A DNA stretch of 8,933 nt from an uncultured Methanobrevibacter sp. Lineage in GTDB: Archaea > Methanobacteriota > Methanobacteria > Methanobacteriales > Methanobacteriaceae. The notes under the pieces are model-generated. The model was not told the origin of the DNA. It ran no database searches and saw only the letters and a list, made by a program, of their open reading frames with translations. Location of the stretch: contig CAMODR010000035.1 of NCBI GenBank assembly GCA_946611495.1, positions 1 through 8,933 of the forward strand, written 5' to 3'. Numbering within the stretch: position 1 is the stretch's first letter; each line of letters starts with the position of its first letter. Of this stretch, positions 1 through 6,691 are shown in pieces. The translations under genes were made by a program, and so were the position numbers.

Positions 1-36
1 AATTAGTGCTAAATAACGATTATCAAGTGATTAAAT

Positions 37-2052
37 ATGAAATCAATGTCTAATGTAGATATATACACAATATGTCAGGAATTGAATGAGCTATTAGCTG
101 GAGCAAGAGTAGACAAATCATTCCAACCAACTAAAGACACAGTTGTTATGAGATTCCACAAGGCAGGAACAGGAAGGTTGGACCTGGTCATCCAAGCTGG
201 AAAAAGAATCCATATAAGCCAATATCCATTAACAAATCCTCAAAATCCACCAAGTTTTCCAATGCTTCTTAGAAAAAGAGTTAAAGGTGCAAATGTAGTT
301 AGCGTAAGCCAACACAACTTTGACCGTGTAGTTGAAATAAAAATGAAAAAGGACATATGCTACACACTCATTGTAGAACTTTTTGCAAAGGGAAACATCA
401 TTCTTCTAAATGACGAGAATGAAATTATCCTCCCTCTTAAACGTAAGCATTGGAGCGATAGGGACATAAGCAGCAAAAAGGAATACCAATTCCCAACAGA
501 ACATGGAATAAACCCAATCACAATTACAGAAGAAGAATTTATAGAAATCATAAAGTCTGCAGAAGATGAGGATGAGATTGTAAGGGTCCTTGCAAAAAAT
601 GGGCTCGGCAGCTTATATGCTGAAGAGATCATGCTTAACAGCGAAATTAACAAGAAAACACAATCTGGAGATTTGACTAAAGAGGAAATCCTTGAAATAT
701 ACAATAGCTTAAAGTCAGTCTTTGATGGACTTATCAAAAAAGACTTCCATCCAATGATTGTAAACAATAAAAAGGAAATAGAACAACTTCAAAGAGAAAA
801 TCCTGACAAAAAATTTAAGCCTAAAGAAGATGTAATTTCATTAAATCTCAAACAATACGAATCCTTTGAAAAAGAAGAGTATGAAAGCTTTAATGAGGCA
901 TGCGATGAGTTCTACTCCTCAAAAGTCAAGAATGAAATTACAGACATTCAAGAGGCAGCTTGGAATAAGAAAGTAGGCAAGTTCGCTAAAAGACTTGAAA
1001 AGCAGGAAGAAACTTTAAGAGGATTTGAAAAGACAATTGAAGACTCTCAAAAGAAGGGAGAACTTTTATTTACCAATTATGTTCAAGTAGACAATATATT
1101 AAATGTAATTAAAGGAGCAAGGGAAAAGGACTACGGTTGGAAAGATATAGGCAAAACCTTGAAGGACGCCAAAAAATCTGGAATGGCTGAAGCACAAATA
1201 TTCGAATCAATGGATCCCCTTGGAAACATCACATTAAGAATAGATGATGTAAGCATAGCCCTGGACAGCAAAAAGTCCATACCTGACAATGCTGAAGTCT
1301 ATTATGAAAAGGCCAAAAAGGCTAAGCGAAAGATTAAAGGTGCACTCATAGCAATTGAAAACACAAAAGCACAGCTTAAAGATATGGAAGCCAAAAAGGA
1401 AAAGGCCATGTCAAACATCATGGTTCCTCAAAAAAGGGTTAAGAAGAATCTCAAATGGTATGAGAAATTAAGATGGTTTGTATCATCAGATGGAACATTG
1501 GTTGTTTGCGGAAGGGATGCAGGCAGCAATGAGGCTGTTGTAAAGAAATATTTGGATAAAAATGATGTTTATTTACATGCTGATATACATGGTGCTCCTT
1601 CAGTAGTTGCAAAAATATCATCAGATAAATTAAATGACAATTTGCTTAAAGAATTAGGTGTCTTTGCAGCTTCCTTTTCAAGTGCTTGGTCAAGAAATTA
1701 CGGATCACAAGACGTCTATTGGGTAGAGCCAGACCAAGTTTCTAAAACTCCCGTATCCGGTGAGTTTGTGCCTAAGGGTGCATTCATAATCAGAGGCAAA
1801 AGAAACTATATTAGAGGAGCTAAGCTTGAAATATCAATTGGCCTTGTTGAATATGATGGAGACATTAGAGTCATGGCAGGACCTCAAGATGCACTTAAGG
1901 TTCACAGTGACAATTATGTTACAATAAAGCCAGGATATACTAAAAAGGAAAAAATGGCTAAAGAGATTCTAAGCAGGATAAATAAGGAGGATAAAATCAG
2001 TTTAGATGATATCGTTAGAGTCTTGCCAAGTGGTAAATGTGATTTTGTTTAA
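37..2052 (+). CDS. rqcH: RqcH/NEMF/Rqc2-family ribosome-associated quality control protein
   Basis: Member of the NFACT family, which binds the large ribosomal subunit carrying stalled nascent chain-tRNA and, in bacteria, directs C-terminal alanine tailing. The 671 residues show an NFACT-N (FbpA-like) domain, two long charged helices at about 307-345 and 419-457 that should form the coiled-coil arms, and an NFACT-R domain at about 474-580 with the family signatures RDAGSNE (493-499) and HADIHGA (514-520). Asp8, Asp96 and Arg97 match in position the residues needed for tailing in yeast Rqc2 (D9, D98, R99) and the Asp-Arg pair of Bacillus RqcH, so tRNA-handling function is probably retained. 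Start ATG 37 has an AGTGAT sequence (26-31) five bases upstream, resembling the GGTGAT ribosome binding motif; ATG 46 is a weaker alternative. Only 36 bases of upstream DNA are present, so its promoter is outside or barely inside the window. Alanine tailing in this organism is inferred from homology. Confidence 0.93.
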   Translation: MKSMSNVDIYTICQELNELLAGARVDKSFQPTKDTVVMRFHKAGTGRLDLVIQAGKRIHISQYPLTNPQNPPSFPMLLRKRVKGANVVSVSQHNFDRVVEIKMKKDICYTLIVELFAKGNIILLNDENEIILPLKRKHWSDRDISSKKEYQFPTEHGINPITITEEEFIEIIKSAEDEDEIVRVLAKNGLGSLYAEEIMLNSEINKKTQSGDLTKEEILEIYNSLKSVFDGLIKKDFHPMIVNNKKEIEQLQRENPDKKFKPKEDVISLNLKQYESFEKEEYESFNEACDEFYSSKVKNEITDIQEAAWNKKVGKFAKRLEKQEETLRGFEKTIEDSQKKGELLFTNYVQVDNILNVIKGAREKDYGWKDIGKTLKDAKKSGMAEAQIFESMDPLGNITLRIDDVSIALDSKKSIPDNAEVYYEKAKKAKRKIKGALIAIENTKAQLKDMEAKKEKAMSNIMVPQKRVKKNLKWYEKLRWFVSSDGTLVVCGRDAGSNEAVVKKYLDKNDVYLHADIHGAPSVVAKISSDKLNDNLLKELGVFAASFSSAWSRNYGSQDVYWVEPDQVSKTPVSGEFVPKGAFIIRGKRNYIRGAKLEISIGLVEYDGDIRVMAGPQDALKVHSDNYVTIKPGYTKKEKMAKEILSRINKEDKISLDDIVRVLPSGKCDFV

Positions 2053-2078
2053 ATTAAAATCACATAAACTAATTTTTA

Positions 2079-2150
2079 TCTCCACAACAAAACTAATTTT
2101 AAAAAAATAACTTTTTTTAACTCGATACTAAAAAAAACTTTTAAAAAAAG
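2079..2150. terminator. Convergent-gene terminator region (rqcH and UPF0173 gene)
   Basis: The spacer between the two converging genes carries T-runs on the plus strand (five T at about 2082-2086, seven T at 2112-2118) that would end the rqcH transcript. The nine bases CTTTTTTTA at 2111-2119 are exactly complementary to TAAAAAAAG at 2142-2150, so either strand could fold here. Oligo-T termination is usual in archaea; the hairpin itself may be incidental in such A+T-rich DNA. Confidence 0.5.
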
Positions 2151-2186
2151 AAAATAAAGAGCAAATAAAAATAAAAATAAAAAAAA
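2130..2186 (-). terminator. U-run terminator zone of the UPF0173 gene
   Basis: Downstream of the minus-strand hydrolase gene, the plus strand has A-runs at 2130-2137 (8), 2143-2149 (7) and 2179-2186 (8), which read as U7-U8 tracts in the transcript. Serial U-tracts are the normal archaeal termination signal. The exact stop point cannot be seen. Confidence 0.5.
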
Positions 2187-2217
2187 GAAAATAAATAATT
2201 TTCAAATTACTTTTTAA

Positions 2218-2934
2218 TTATTCCTCTTTTTCAAAATCAGGCTTATAATACTCTAATGGATTCATAATAACAACTTGAATGTTAGGATTAAGCTGTTTTA
2301 CAAAATTATTAAAGATTACAGGGTCCTGTTCAATAGCTGGGAAAGTGTTATAGTGCATAGGGATAACAACTTTTGGATTAATCCACATTGAAGCTAAAGC
2401 ACCTTGGAAAGGATCCATAGTGAATCTGTCACCTATTGGGACCATAGCAATATCTGGCTTAAATATTTTTCCAACAACATTTTCCAAATCGCTGAATAAG
2501 CCTGTGTCTCCTGCATGGAATATTTTAGTTCCATCTTCCATGGTTATAATAAAGCTTCCAGGGTCTCCTCCAGGAATAACCTCTTCAGTGAAATCAATTG
2601 ATGAAGAGTGCTTAGCATCTAACATAGTGATTGTAATTCCTAAAACAGAAACTGAACCGCCTGTATTCATTCCAATGCAATCGAAGCCTTGTTCACCAAG
2701 GAATAATGAAATTTCATGATTTGCAATTAGAGTTGCATTGGTATTGTTTGCAATTTCCATTGCATCACCGAAGTGATCTGAGTGACCATGGGTTATGCAT
2801 ATGATATTTGCATCCAAATCCTCTACAGGAAGAGGACATGCAGGGTTATTGCTAATAAAAGGGTCTATTAATATTTTTACTCCTTCATCACTTATGATTT
2901 GAAATGCTGAATGACCTAACCATCTAATTTCCAT
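2218..2934 (-). CDS. UPF0173 family metal-dependent hydrolase (metallo-beta-lactamase fold)
   Basis: A complete 238-residue protein of the metallo-beta-lactamase superfamily, close to the UPF0173/YtkL-type hydrolases; the substrate of this family is not established. Metal-ligand motifs are all present: HGHSDH at 49-54 (the HxHxDH signature), His109 in AKHS, HAGDTG at 140-145 with Asp143, and His194 in PMHYNT. The N-terminal GHSAF (7-11) and DPF (24-26) segments are also typical of the family. No signal peptide or membrane segment is seen, so it should be cytosolic. The ATG at 2934 is supported by an AAGGTG ribosome binding site (complement of 2940-2945) five bases upstream. The gene lies 160 bases downstream of the 669-residue membrane protein on the same strand, but U-tracts in that gap suggest a separate transcript. 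Fold and metal binding are secure; the reaction is unknown. Confidence 0.9.
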   Translation of the reverse strand: MEIRWLGHSAFQIISDEGVKILIDPFISNNPACPLPVEDLDANIICITHGHSDHFGDAMEIANNTNATLIANHEISLFLGEQGFDCIGMNTGGSVSVLGITITMLDAKHSSSIDFTEEVIPGGDPGSFIITMEDGTKIFHAGDTGLFSDLENVVGKIFKPDIAMVPIGDRFTMDPFQGALASMWINPKVVIPMHYNTFPAIEQDPVIFNNFVKQLNPNIQVVIMNPLEYYKPDFEKEE

Positions 2935-2981
2935 AATTACACCTTTTAAATATTAATAATAAAATAATTGAAACGTTAATT

Positions 2982-3037
2982 AAAAAAAATGAAATGATAA
3001 TTAAAAAAATAAAAAAATAAATGAAATAATAAAAAAA
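2982..3037 (-). terminator. U-run terminator zone of the 669-residue protein gene
   Basis: Between the stop codon near 3095 and the next gene on the same strand, plus-strand A-runs at 2982-2989 (8), 3003-3009 (7), 3011-3017 (7) and 3031-3037 (7) read as repeated U-tracts in the minus-strand transcript. This argues that the two minus-strand genes are not a tight operon. Confidence 0.45.
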
Positions 3038-3094
3038 TAGAATAAAACATTTTAAACTATTTTTAATTAATTAAACTGCCAAAACAAATCCTAA

Positions 3095-5104
3095 CTACTC
3101 TTCAGATTCATTTAAACCGCTAATATCTAAATCGTTAGCAATTTTCCAGGAAGATTCGAATAATTCCTTAATGTTTTCAATGGAAGGCTCATCAGTGTAT
3201 ACAGCACCATATTCAAAGTCTTCTTCATCTACACTGTTGGAAATCAATAGAGCATGGGAAGTGTCTCCAATCAAGTTAAATGAGTTGACTATAGGCAATG
3301 TCTTAATCTCAACTCCTTTCTTAATGAGAGAGCTTAATAATAAAACATAAGAAATGTCTTCCAAATCGAATTCCTGTATGATCACTCTAGTCTTAATTTC
3401 TGCAATGCTTGAAAGGAATCTTTCACCCATATCCTTGATTGTAGGAGCTTCTAATAGTATTTCCTCTTTAGAATGGCTTGCAACTTCTTCAAATGCCTCT
3501 TGAGAGGTTAGGATTCCCTTTTCACAGATTACATAACTGTTTAATAATTTAGGAATCGGCAATGATTCTGGATTATTAGGGTCTATTTGTATTGTATTAT
3601 CGCTTGAATCTGGAATGATATTGTCTAATCCCTCTTTAGAGATTGACTCTTCCTCAGGAAGTTCTGCAATGGATTCATCAATTGGAAGTATTGAAGGTGA
3701 ATCCTCTTTAGGAAGTTCTTTGACCAAATCATTTTTTGGAATTTCTCCAAGTTCTTCAATTCCAGAGACCGCAGATGAAATATTATCCTCTTTGGATTCT
3801 GCAGGCCTTGGTATGACATTTTTCTTATGAGGTCTTGCCAATCCAGATACTGCAGTTGGTCTTGGAAGTGAAACAGACTTCCTATGAGGCCTGGACAAGT
3901 TAGTGACAGATTCTTTCTTAGATATTGGATTAGTTGAAGCTATAGAGGTTGGCCTTGGAAGAGGCTCTGGAGTGATAGTAAAATCATCATCACTTGCTTC
4001 AACAGTTATATATCCATCATCAAGTTCAGGAATGTTAATTTCCTCTGAATAGATATTTTCTTCACTTATTTGAGGCTCATCATCGAAATAAACCTCAACT
4101 TCATCAGAAGGAAGTCTTTCTTCATTAGAATCTGCATGAATTGGAGTTATATAAAAATCATCTCCGCCATCATCATAGATAACATTATTATAAACTGTAT
4201 TCTCTGATTGGGATAGTGTATAAATAGCTTGTTCCTCGCTAGGAGCATCTAAATCGATTTCATTAATAGGCATTATCAATTCCTCATCGATTTCCTTAGG
4301 CATTAGGCTAAAGCTTTCATCGCTAACATTGCTATCATAGATAGTCTCTGTTTTTCCAACACTTGCTAAAGCTTGTGAAATCTCTTTAGACCTTTTAGGT
4401 GAAGCAGACAAGTCTATCTTATTTTCAGATTTTCTCTTAGGCTTGCGGCTTACTTTCATTGGCTTTTCATAATTTGGGGTAAAGTAAACCTTATCTGGAG
4501 ATTGCTCACTATTGTCATCTCTTAAGAAGGCATAGCTTCTTGACTTAGGTTTTTTCTTAGAATTTCTTTTAATTGATGGGAGTTTGAACTTAGGCTTTTC
4601 TTCTTCAACAGGCTTTGTTCTTAGAACTTGTTTGGATTCATCGATAGTGTCATCTCTAAAGATTGGCTTAACTTCTTTTGGAGAGTAATCTGTGTCAAAA
4701 TCAGTTTTTGACTTGTTCATATACTCATCAAAAGTCATTTGATTTGGAGAATCCAATGAAGATGTTTTTTCACGACCTTCCAAGAATTTTCTGGATTTCC
4801 CATTGCCCTTGTCATCACCATCAAGGAAATTACTTAATTCTTCAACACCTGCTTTTAAAATTGAACCATTTGAAGAGTTTTTAGAGCCAGAAAGTTTAGG
4901 ACCTCTTGATCTTGAGCGTACTGATCTTGAATCCATCAATCTTAATAGGAATGCTGGAAGCAATTTGTATAATCCGAATATTGTGATTAAAACACCGATT
5001 ATTAGGATTAAATCGATTAAACGGTAGATTATACTTCCATAGATAAGAACTAAACCAATAGCTGTTAATAAAACTCCAGTAAATAAATCTAATGAATCAG
5101 CCAA
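3095..5104 (-). CDS. Membrane-anchored protein with long disordered linker and PLD-like C-terminal domain, function unknown
   Basis: I cannot name this 669-residue protein. Residues about 7-27 and 30-49 are two hydrophobic segments separated by a tiny turn, followed by a basic stretch (RSVRSRSR, 60-67), so a membrane hairpin with the rest in the cytoplasm is expected. Residues about 60-510 are low-complexity: basic patches at 171-190 and 214-227, a very acidic stretch at 257-380 and a proline/arginine repeat at 382-436. Residues about 515-656 look globular. Their succession of a hydrophobic strand (573-577), KKGVEIKTLPI (595-605), an ALLIS strand (618-622), GAVYTDEP (633-640) and an ELFESSWKIA helix (647-656) resembles the degenerate phospholipase-D-like sensor domains of archaeal TrmB/FilR1-type regulators; no HKD catalytic motif is seen. 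The start is TTG, forced by an in-frame TAA directly before it. The gene diverges from the pilin operon across 887 bases. The sensor role is inference. Confidence 0.85.
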   Translation of the reverse strand: MADSLDLFTGVLLTAIGLVLIYGSIIYRLIDLILIIGVLITIFGLYKLLPAFLLRLMDSRSVRSRSRGPKLSGSKNSSNGSILKAGVEELSNFLDGDDKGNGKSRKFLEGREKTSSLDSPNQMTFDEYMNKSKTDFDTDYSPKEVKPIFRDDTIDESKQVLRTKPVEEEKPKFKLPSIKRNSKKKPKSRSYAFLRDDNSEQSPDKVYFTPNYEKPMKVSRKPKRKSENKIDLSASPKRSKEISQALASVGKTETIYDSNVSDESFSLMPKEIDEELIMPINEIDLDAPSEEQAIYTLSQSENTVYNNVIYDDGGDDFYITPIHADSNEERLPSDEVEVYFDDEPQISEENIYSEEINIPELDDGYITVEASDDDFTITPEPLPRPTSIASTNPISKKESVTNLSRPHRKSVSLPRPTAVSGLARPHKKNVIPRPAESKEDNISSAVSGIEELGEIPKNDLVKELPKEDSPSILPIDESIAELPEEESISKEGLDNIIPDSSDNTIQIDPNNPESLPIPKLLNSYVICEKGILTSQEAFEEVASHSKEEILLEAPTIKDMGERFLSSIAEIKTRVIIQEFDLEDISYVLLLSSLIKKGVEIKTLPIVNSFNLIGDTSHALLISNSVDEEDFEYGAVYTDEPSIENIKELFESSWKIANDLDISGLNESEE
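3797..3961 (-). repeat. Five-copy [LI]-x-R-P motif repeat inside the 669-residue protein
   Basis: The encoded residues 382-436 hold LPRPTS, LSRPHRK, LPRPTA, LARPHKK and IPRPAE, beginning at residues 382, 403, 413, 422 and 431. The DNA repeats variants of GGCCTTGG/GGTCTTGG on the plus strand. PRPT- and RPH(R/K)K-type units alternate, which suggests duplication of a two-unit segment. It forms a basic, proline-rich patch immediately after a strongly acidic stretch. Confidence 0.8.
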
Positions 5105-5111
5105 TTATATA

Positions 5112-5118
5112 CCCACCT
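5112..5118 (-). promoter_or_regulatory. Ribosome binding site for a TTG start
   Basis: The complement of 5112-5118 reads AGGTGGG, a good match to the archaeal AGGTG core, with the core ending nine bases before TTG 5104. The codon directly before TTG (complement of 5105-5107) is TAA in the same frame, and the next in-frame ATG (residue 58) would remove both membrane segments. This fixes TTG 5104 as the start. Confidence 0.7.
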
Positions 5119-5260
5119 AATTATACACAAATCATTGTTTTTTATAAAATTCTAAAAAATATATTAATTATGAACTTTTTGAATTTAATATTATTTATTT
5201 AAAATTTTTTAATTTTTTAAAAAATAATTAAAATTTTAAAATTATTAATTTGTACTACAT

Positions 5261-5333
5261 ATGAGAAAATAATTAAAATTTGAAAAATTATTTGTTTCCA
5301 TTAAACAAATGAGAAAATAATTTATTTTCTTAT
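5261..5333. repeat. Short direct repeats and a dyad in the divergent spacer
   Basis: ATGAGAAAATAATT occurs at 5261-5274 and again at 5309-5322. AAAATAATTAAAATTT occurs at 5221-5236 and 5266-5281. An 8-bp inverted repeat with a 5-base loop lies at 5290-5310, and 5309-5333 is a near-palindrome pairing at 11 of 12 positions around base 5321. Base composition makes such matches fairly likely by chance, so the regulatory meaning is doubtful. Confidence 0.4.
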
Positions 5334-5430
5334 GGTAAGAATTGATAGAATAAATTACTAAAAAATATCAATTATTAAACAAATTAATAAAATTTTAACT
5401 ATTATTAATATTTATTTATTGTATTAATTA

Positions 5431-5438
5431 TTTATATA
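5431..5438 (+). promoter_or_regulatory. Orphan TATA-like box
   Basis: TTTATATA matches the archaeal box A consensus exactly and would start a transcript near 5460 running toward the pilin operon. No gene lies directly downstream for over 500 bases. It could serve a long leader, a small RNA, or be a chance match in A+T-rich DNA. Confidence 0.25.
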
Positions 5439-5795
5439 ATTATGTTTTTTAAAGGCCTAAAATGCTAATAAAATTAAAAAATATCTATAATTATCTTAAA
5501 AATCTTAAAAGTAAATAACCATATAGACTTGATATAAAAATAAGTTAATTATAAAATATATGATTAAATTTCAAATAAAAATACATATATTTTTAAGAAA
5601 ATAGTTAAGAAATTTATATGAAAATCAGATTTTAACTATATTAAATCATTATTTGCTAAAATCTAAAAATAAATAATTCATACTTTAAAGATTTTAAATT
5701 GAAATCAAAATTTCTTAAGAATTAAACTTTACTTTATAATATTTTCTGAATGTGATTAGAAGTCAAAGCAATATTATTACAGGATTAAATGAGTT

Positions 5796-5901
5796 TTATA
5801 ATATAAAATCAATTTTCAAAAAGGTTTGTAAAAAGGCTGATAAAAATAAAAACTATTTTTACAATCTTAAATCAATTTTATTACAATATAAAATCAATTT
5901 T
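5796..5901. repeat. Three 21-base repeats upstream of the pilin promoter
   Basis: Copies lie at 5796-5816, 5859-5879 and 5881-5901. The first and third share the 16-base core ATATAAAATCAATTTT and match at 20 of 21 positions; the second and third match at 19 of 21, the first and second at 18 of 21. The starts are 63 and 22 bases apart, close to six and two helical turns, so all copies face roughly the same side of the DNA. The last copy ends 39 bases before the TATA-like box at 5941. This placement fits binding sites for an activator of the pilin operon; the regulator is unknown. Confidence 0.6.
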
Positions 5902-5940
5902 TACCTCATATAGTATTAAAAAGCCTTAAAAAACTAATAG

Positions 5941-5950
5941 TTTAAATATA
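5941..5950 (+). promoter_or_regulatory. TATA-like box of the pilin-like operon
   Basis: TTTAAATATA lies about 46 bases before the ATG at 5992. Archaeal initiation about 25 bases downstream would fall near 5968-5974, giving a leader of roughly 20 bases that includes the GAGGTGA ribosome binding site at 5981-5987. Position and sequence both fit; no clear BRE is visible. Confidence 0.6.
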
Positions 5951-5991
5951 ATAGGAAAAAGACTATAAGCACAAAAGCATGAGGTGAAAAT

Positions 5992-6303
5992 ATGCTAAGT
6001 GAAAAAAGCAAAAAGAAAAGAAAAGCCGAATTTGTTGATGAACTAAAACTCTTTGAAGAGGAAGACATATCCATTCACACTCCTAAAAATGTTCTTGGAA
6101 AGATTAAAAAAGACTTTTCTAAGCTAAAGAAAGAAAACTCTGGACAGGGAGCTGCAGAATATATTCTTTTATTCGGAGGAGTGATTGTAATTGCCTTAGC
6201 AGGCCTATTAATCTATAGGTCTTACTTCAGCAATAATGCAAGCGGATTGAATGCAACACAAGACATCAGTTCAATCAGGTCAAACATGACAAACATTCCT
6301 TGA
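5992..6303 (+). CDS. Class III signal peptide (type IV pilin-like) protein with extended leader
   Basis: A 103-residue small pilin-like protein. The class III signal is [11 protein letters not shown] at 50-60: cleavage by an EppA-type prepilin peptidase is expected between Gly51 and Gln52, with Glu56 at +5 and a hydrophobic helix at about 58-79. The canonical Ser at +3 is Ala. The mature part would be 52 residues, with three N-glycosylation sequons (N82-A-S, N87-A-T, N98-M-T). The leader is unusually long: residues 35-52 align with the whole leader of the next gene's product, so about 34 extra residues, first basic (KSKKKRK) then acidic (FEEED), are added in front. The ATG has a strong GAGGTGA site four bases upstream, and no internal start codon would give a shorter leader. 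It is the first gene of a two-gene operon. Likely a surface filament or adhesion subunit; no assembly genes are nearby. Confidence 0.82.
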   Translation: MLSEKSKKKRKAEFVDELKLFEEEDISIHTPKNVLGKIKKDFSKLKKENSGQGAAEYILLFGGVIVIALAGLLIYRSYFSNNASGLNATQDISSIRSNMTNIP

Positions 6304-6307
6304 TAAA

Positions 6308-6511
6308 ATGATAGGAAAATTAAAAAAGGAGCTTGAATCTTTAAAAGAGGAATCTGGACAGACAAGCGTTGAGGTTATTCTATTGATCGGTTCCATCTTA
6401 GTGATTACAATTATTGCTGGAACCTATGTCTTTAGCATAAGTTCAAATGTGAATAGTCAGTTTAATCAGACAATGAGTAAAGCCAGAATATTTCTTTTAA
6501 ACAATATTTAA
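6308..6511 (+). CDS. Class III signal peptide (type IV pilin-like) protein
   Basis: A 67-residue protein with a textbook archaeal class III signal: a basic and acidic leader of 17 residues, then SG|QTSVEVILL (16-26) with Gln18 at +1, Ser20 at +3, Glu22 at +5 and Leu26 at +9, followed by a hydrophobic helix to about residue 44. The predicted mature protein is 50 residues, almost the same length as its neighbour's 52, and carries one sequon (N53-Q-T). It is clearly a paralogue of the preceding gene product across the leader core and helix. Its ATG is four bases after the upstream TGA and has no convincing ribosome binding site, so translation is probably coupled to the first gene. Expected to be exported and assembled with, or in place of, its partner; the actual filament is not known. 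Confidence 0.8.
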   Translation: MIGKLKKELESLKEESGQTSVEVILLIGSILVITIIAGTYVFSISSNVNSQFNQTMSKARIFLLNNI

Positions 6512-6691
6512 TAGAGGTTTTAAATAAATTAGTGGATTGTTTTAAAAAGAATTAATTTGCTATTTATTTTAAAAGATTAATCCCAAATAAATTTTCTATA
6601 TACATTAATAAGAAAAAATAAGAGAAAAAAATTAAATAAAAATAAAAAGAATAAAAAGAGTTCGTTAAAAAAAAATAAAAATAATACTGAG

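Larger units (their letters stand above)
5105..5991. other. 887-base gene-free divergent spacer
   Basis: This spacer separates the divergently transcribed 669-residue protein gene and the pilin operon. It is nearly all A and T, and I see no open frame with a credible start and ribosome site, no tRNA and no inserted element. It contains a possible minus-strand TATA-like box for the 669-residue gene (complement of about 5156-5168, ATTAATATATTTTT-like), a TTTATATA box on the plus strand at 5431-5438 that no annotated gene explains, short repeats and a dyad at 5261-5333, and three 21-base repeats at 5796-5901. Confidence 0.7.

Noticed and set aside
360..767. A 135-codon open frame on the minus strand inside rqcH
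   Set aside because: It lies wholly within a confidently identified gene on the other strand and has no family resemblance.
5601..5639. 8-bp inverted repeat ATAGTTAA/TTAACTAT enclosing the 13-base palindrome AAAATCAGATTTT
   Set aside because: With almost only A and T, many 8-bp pairings are expected in a spacer of this length; no other support.
5752..5913. A 53-codon open frame from GTG 5752 with repeated YNIKS/YNLKS words
   Set aside because: No ribosome binding site before the GTG, Lys/Asn/Ile/Phe composition expected from A+T-rich DNA, and the word repeats are explained by the 21-base DNA repeats.
5105..5991. Possible CRISPR array or origin because of repeated A+T-rich words
   Set aside because: Repeats are few, unevenly spaced and without unique spacers of constant length; no cas genes, Cdc6/Orc1 gene or ORB-like sites are present.
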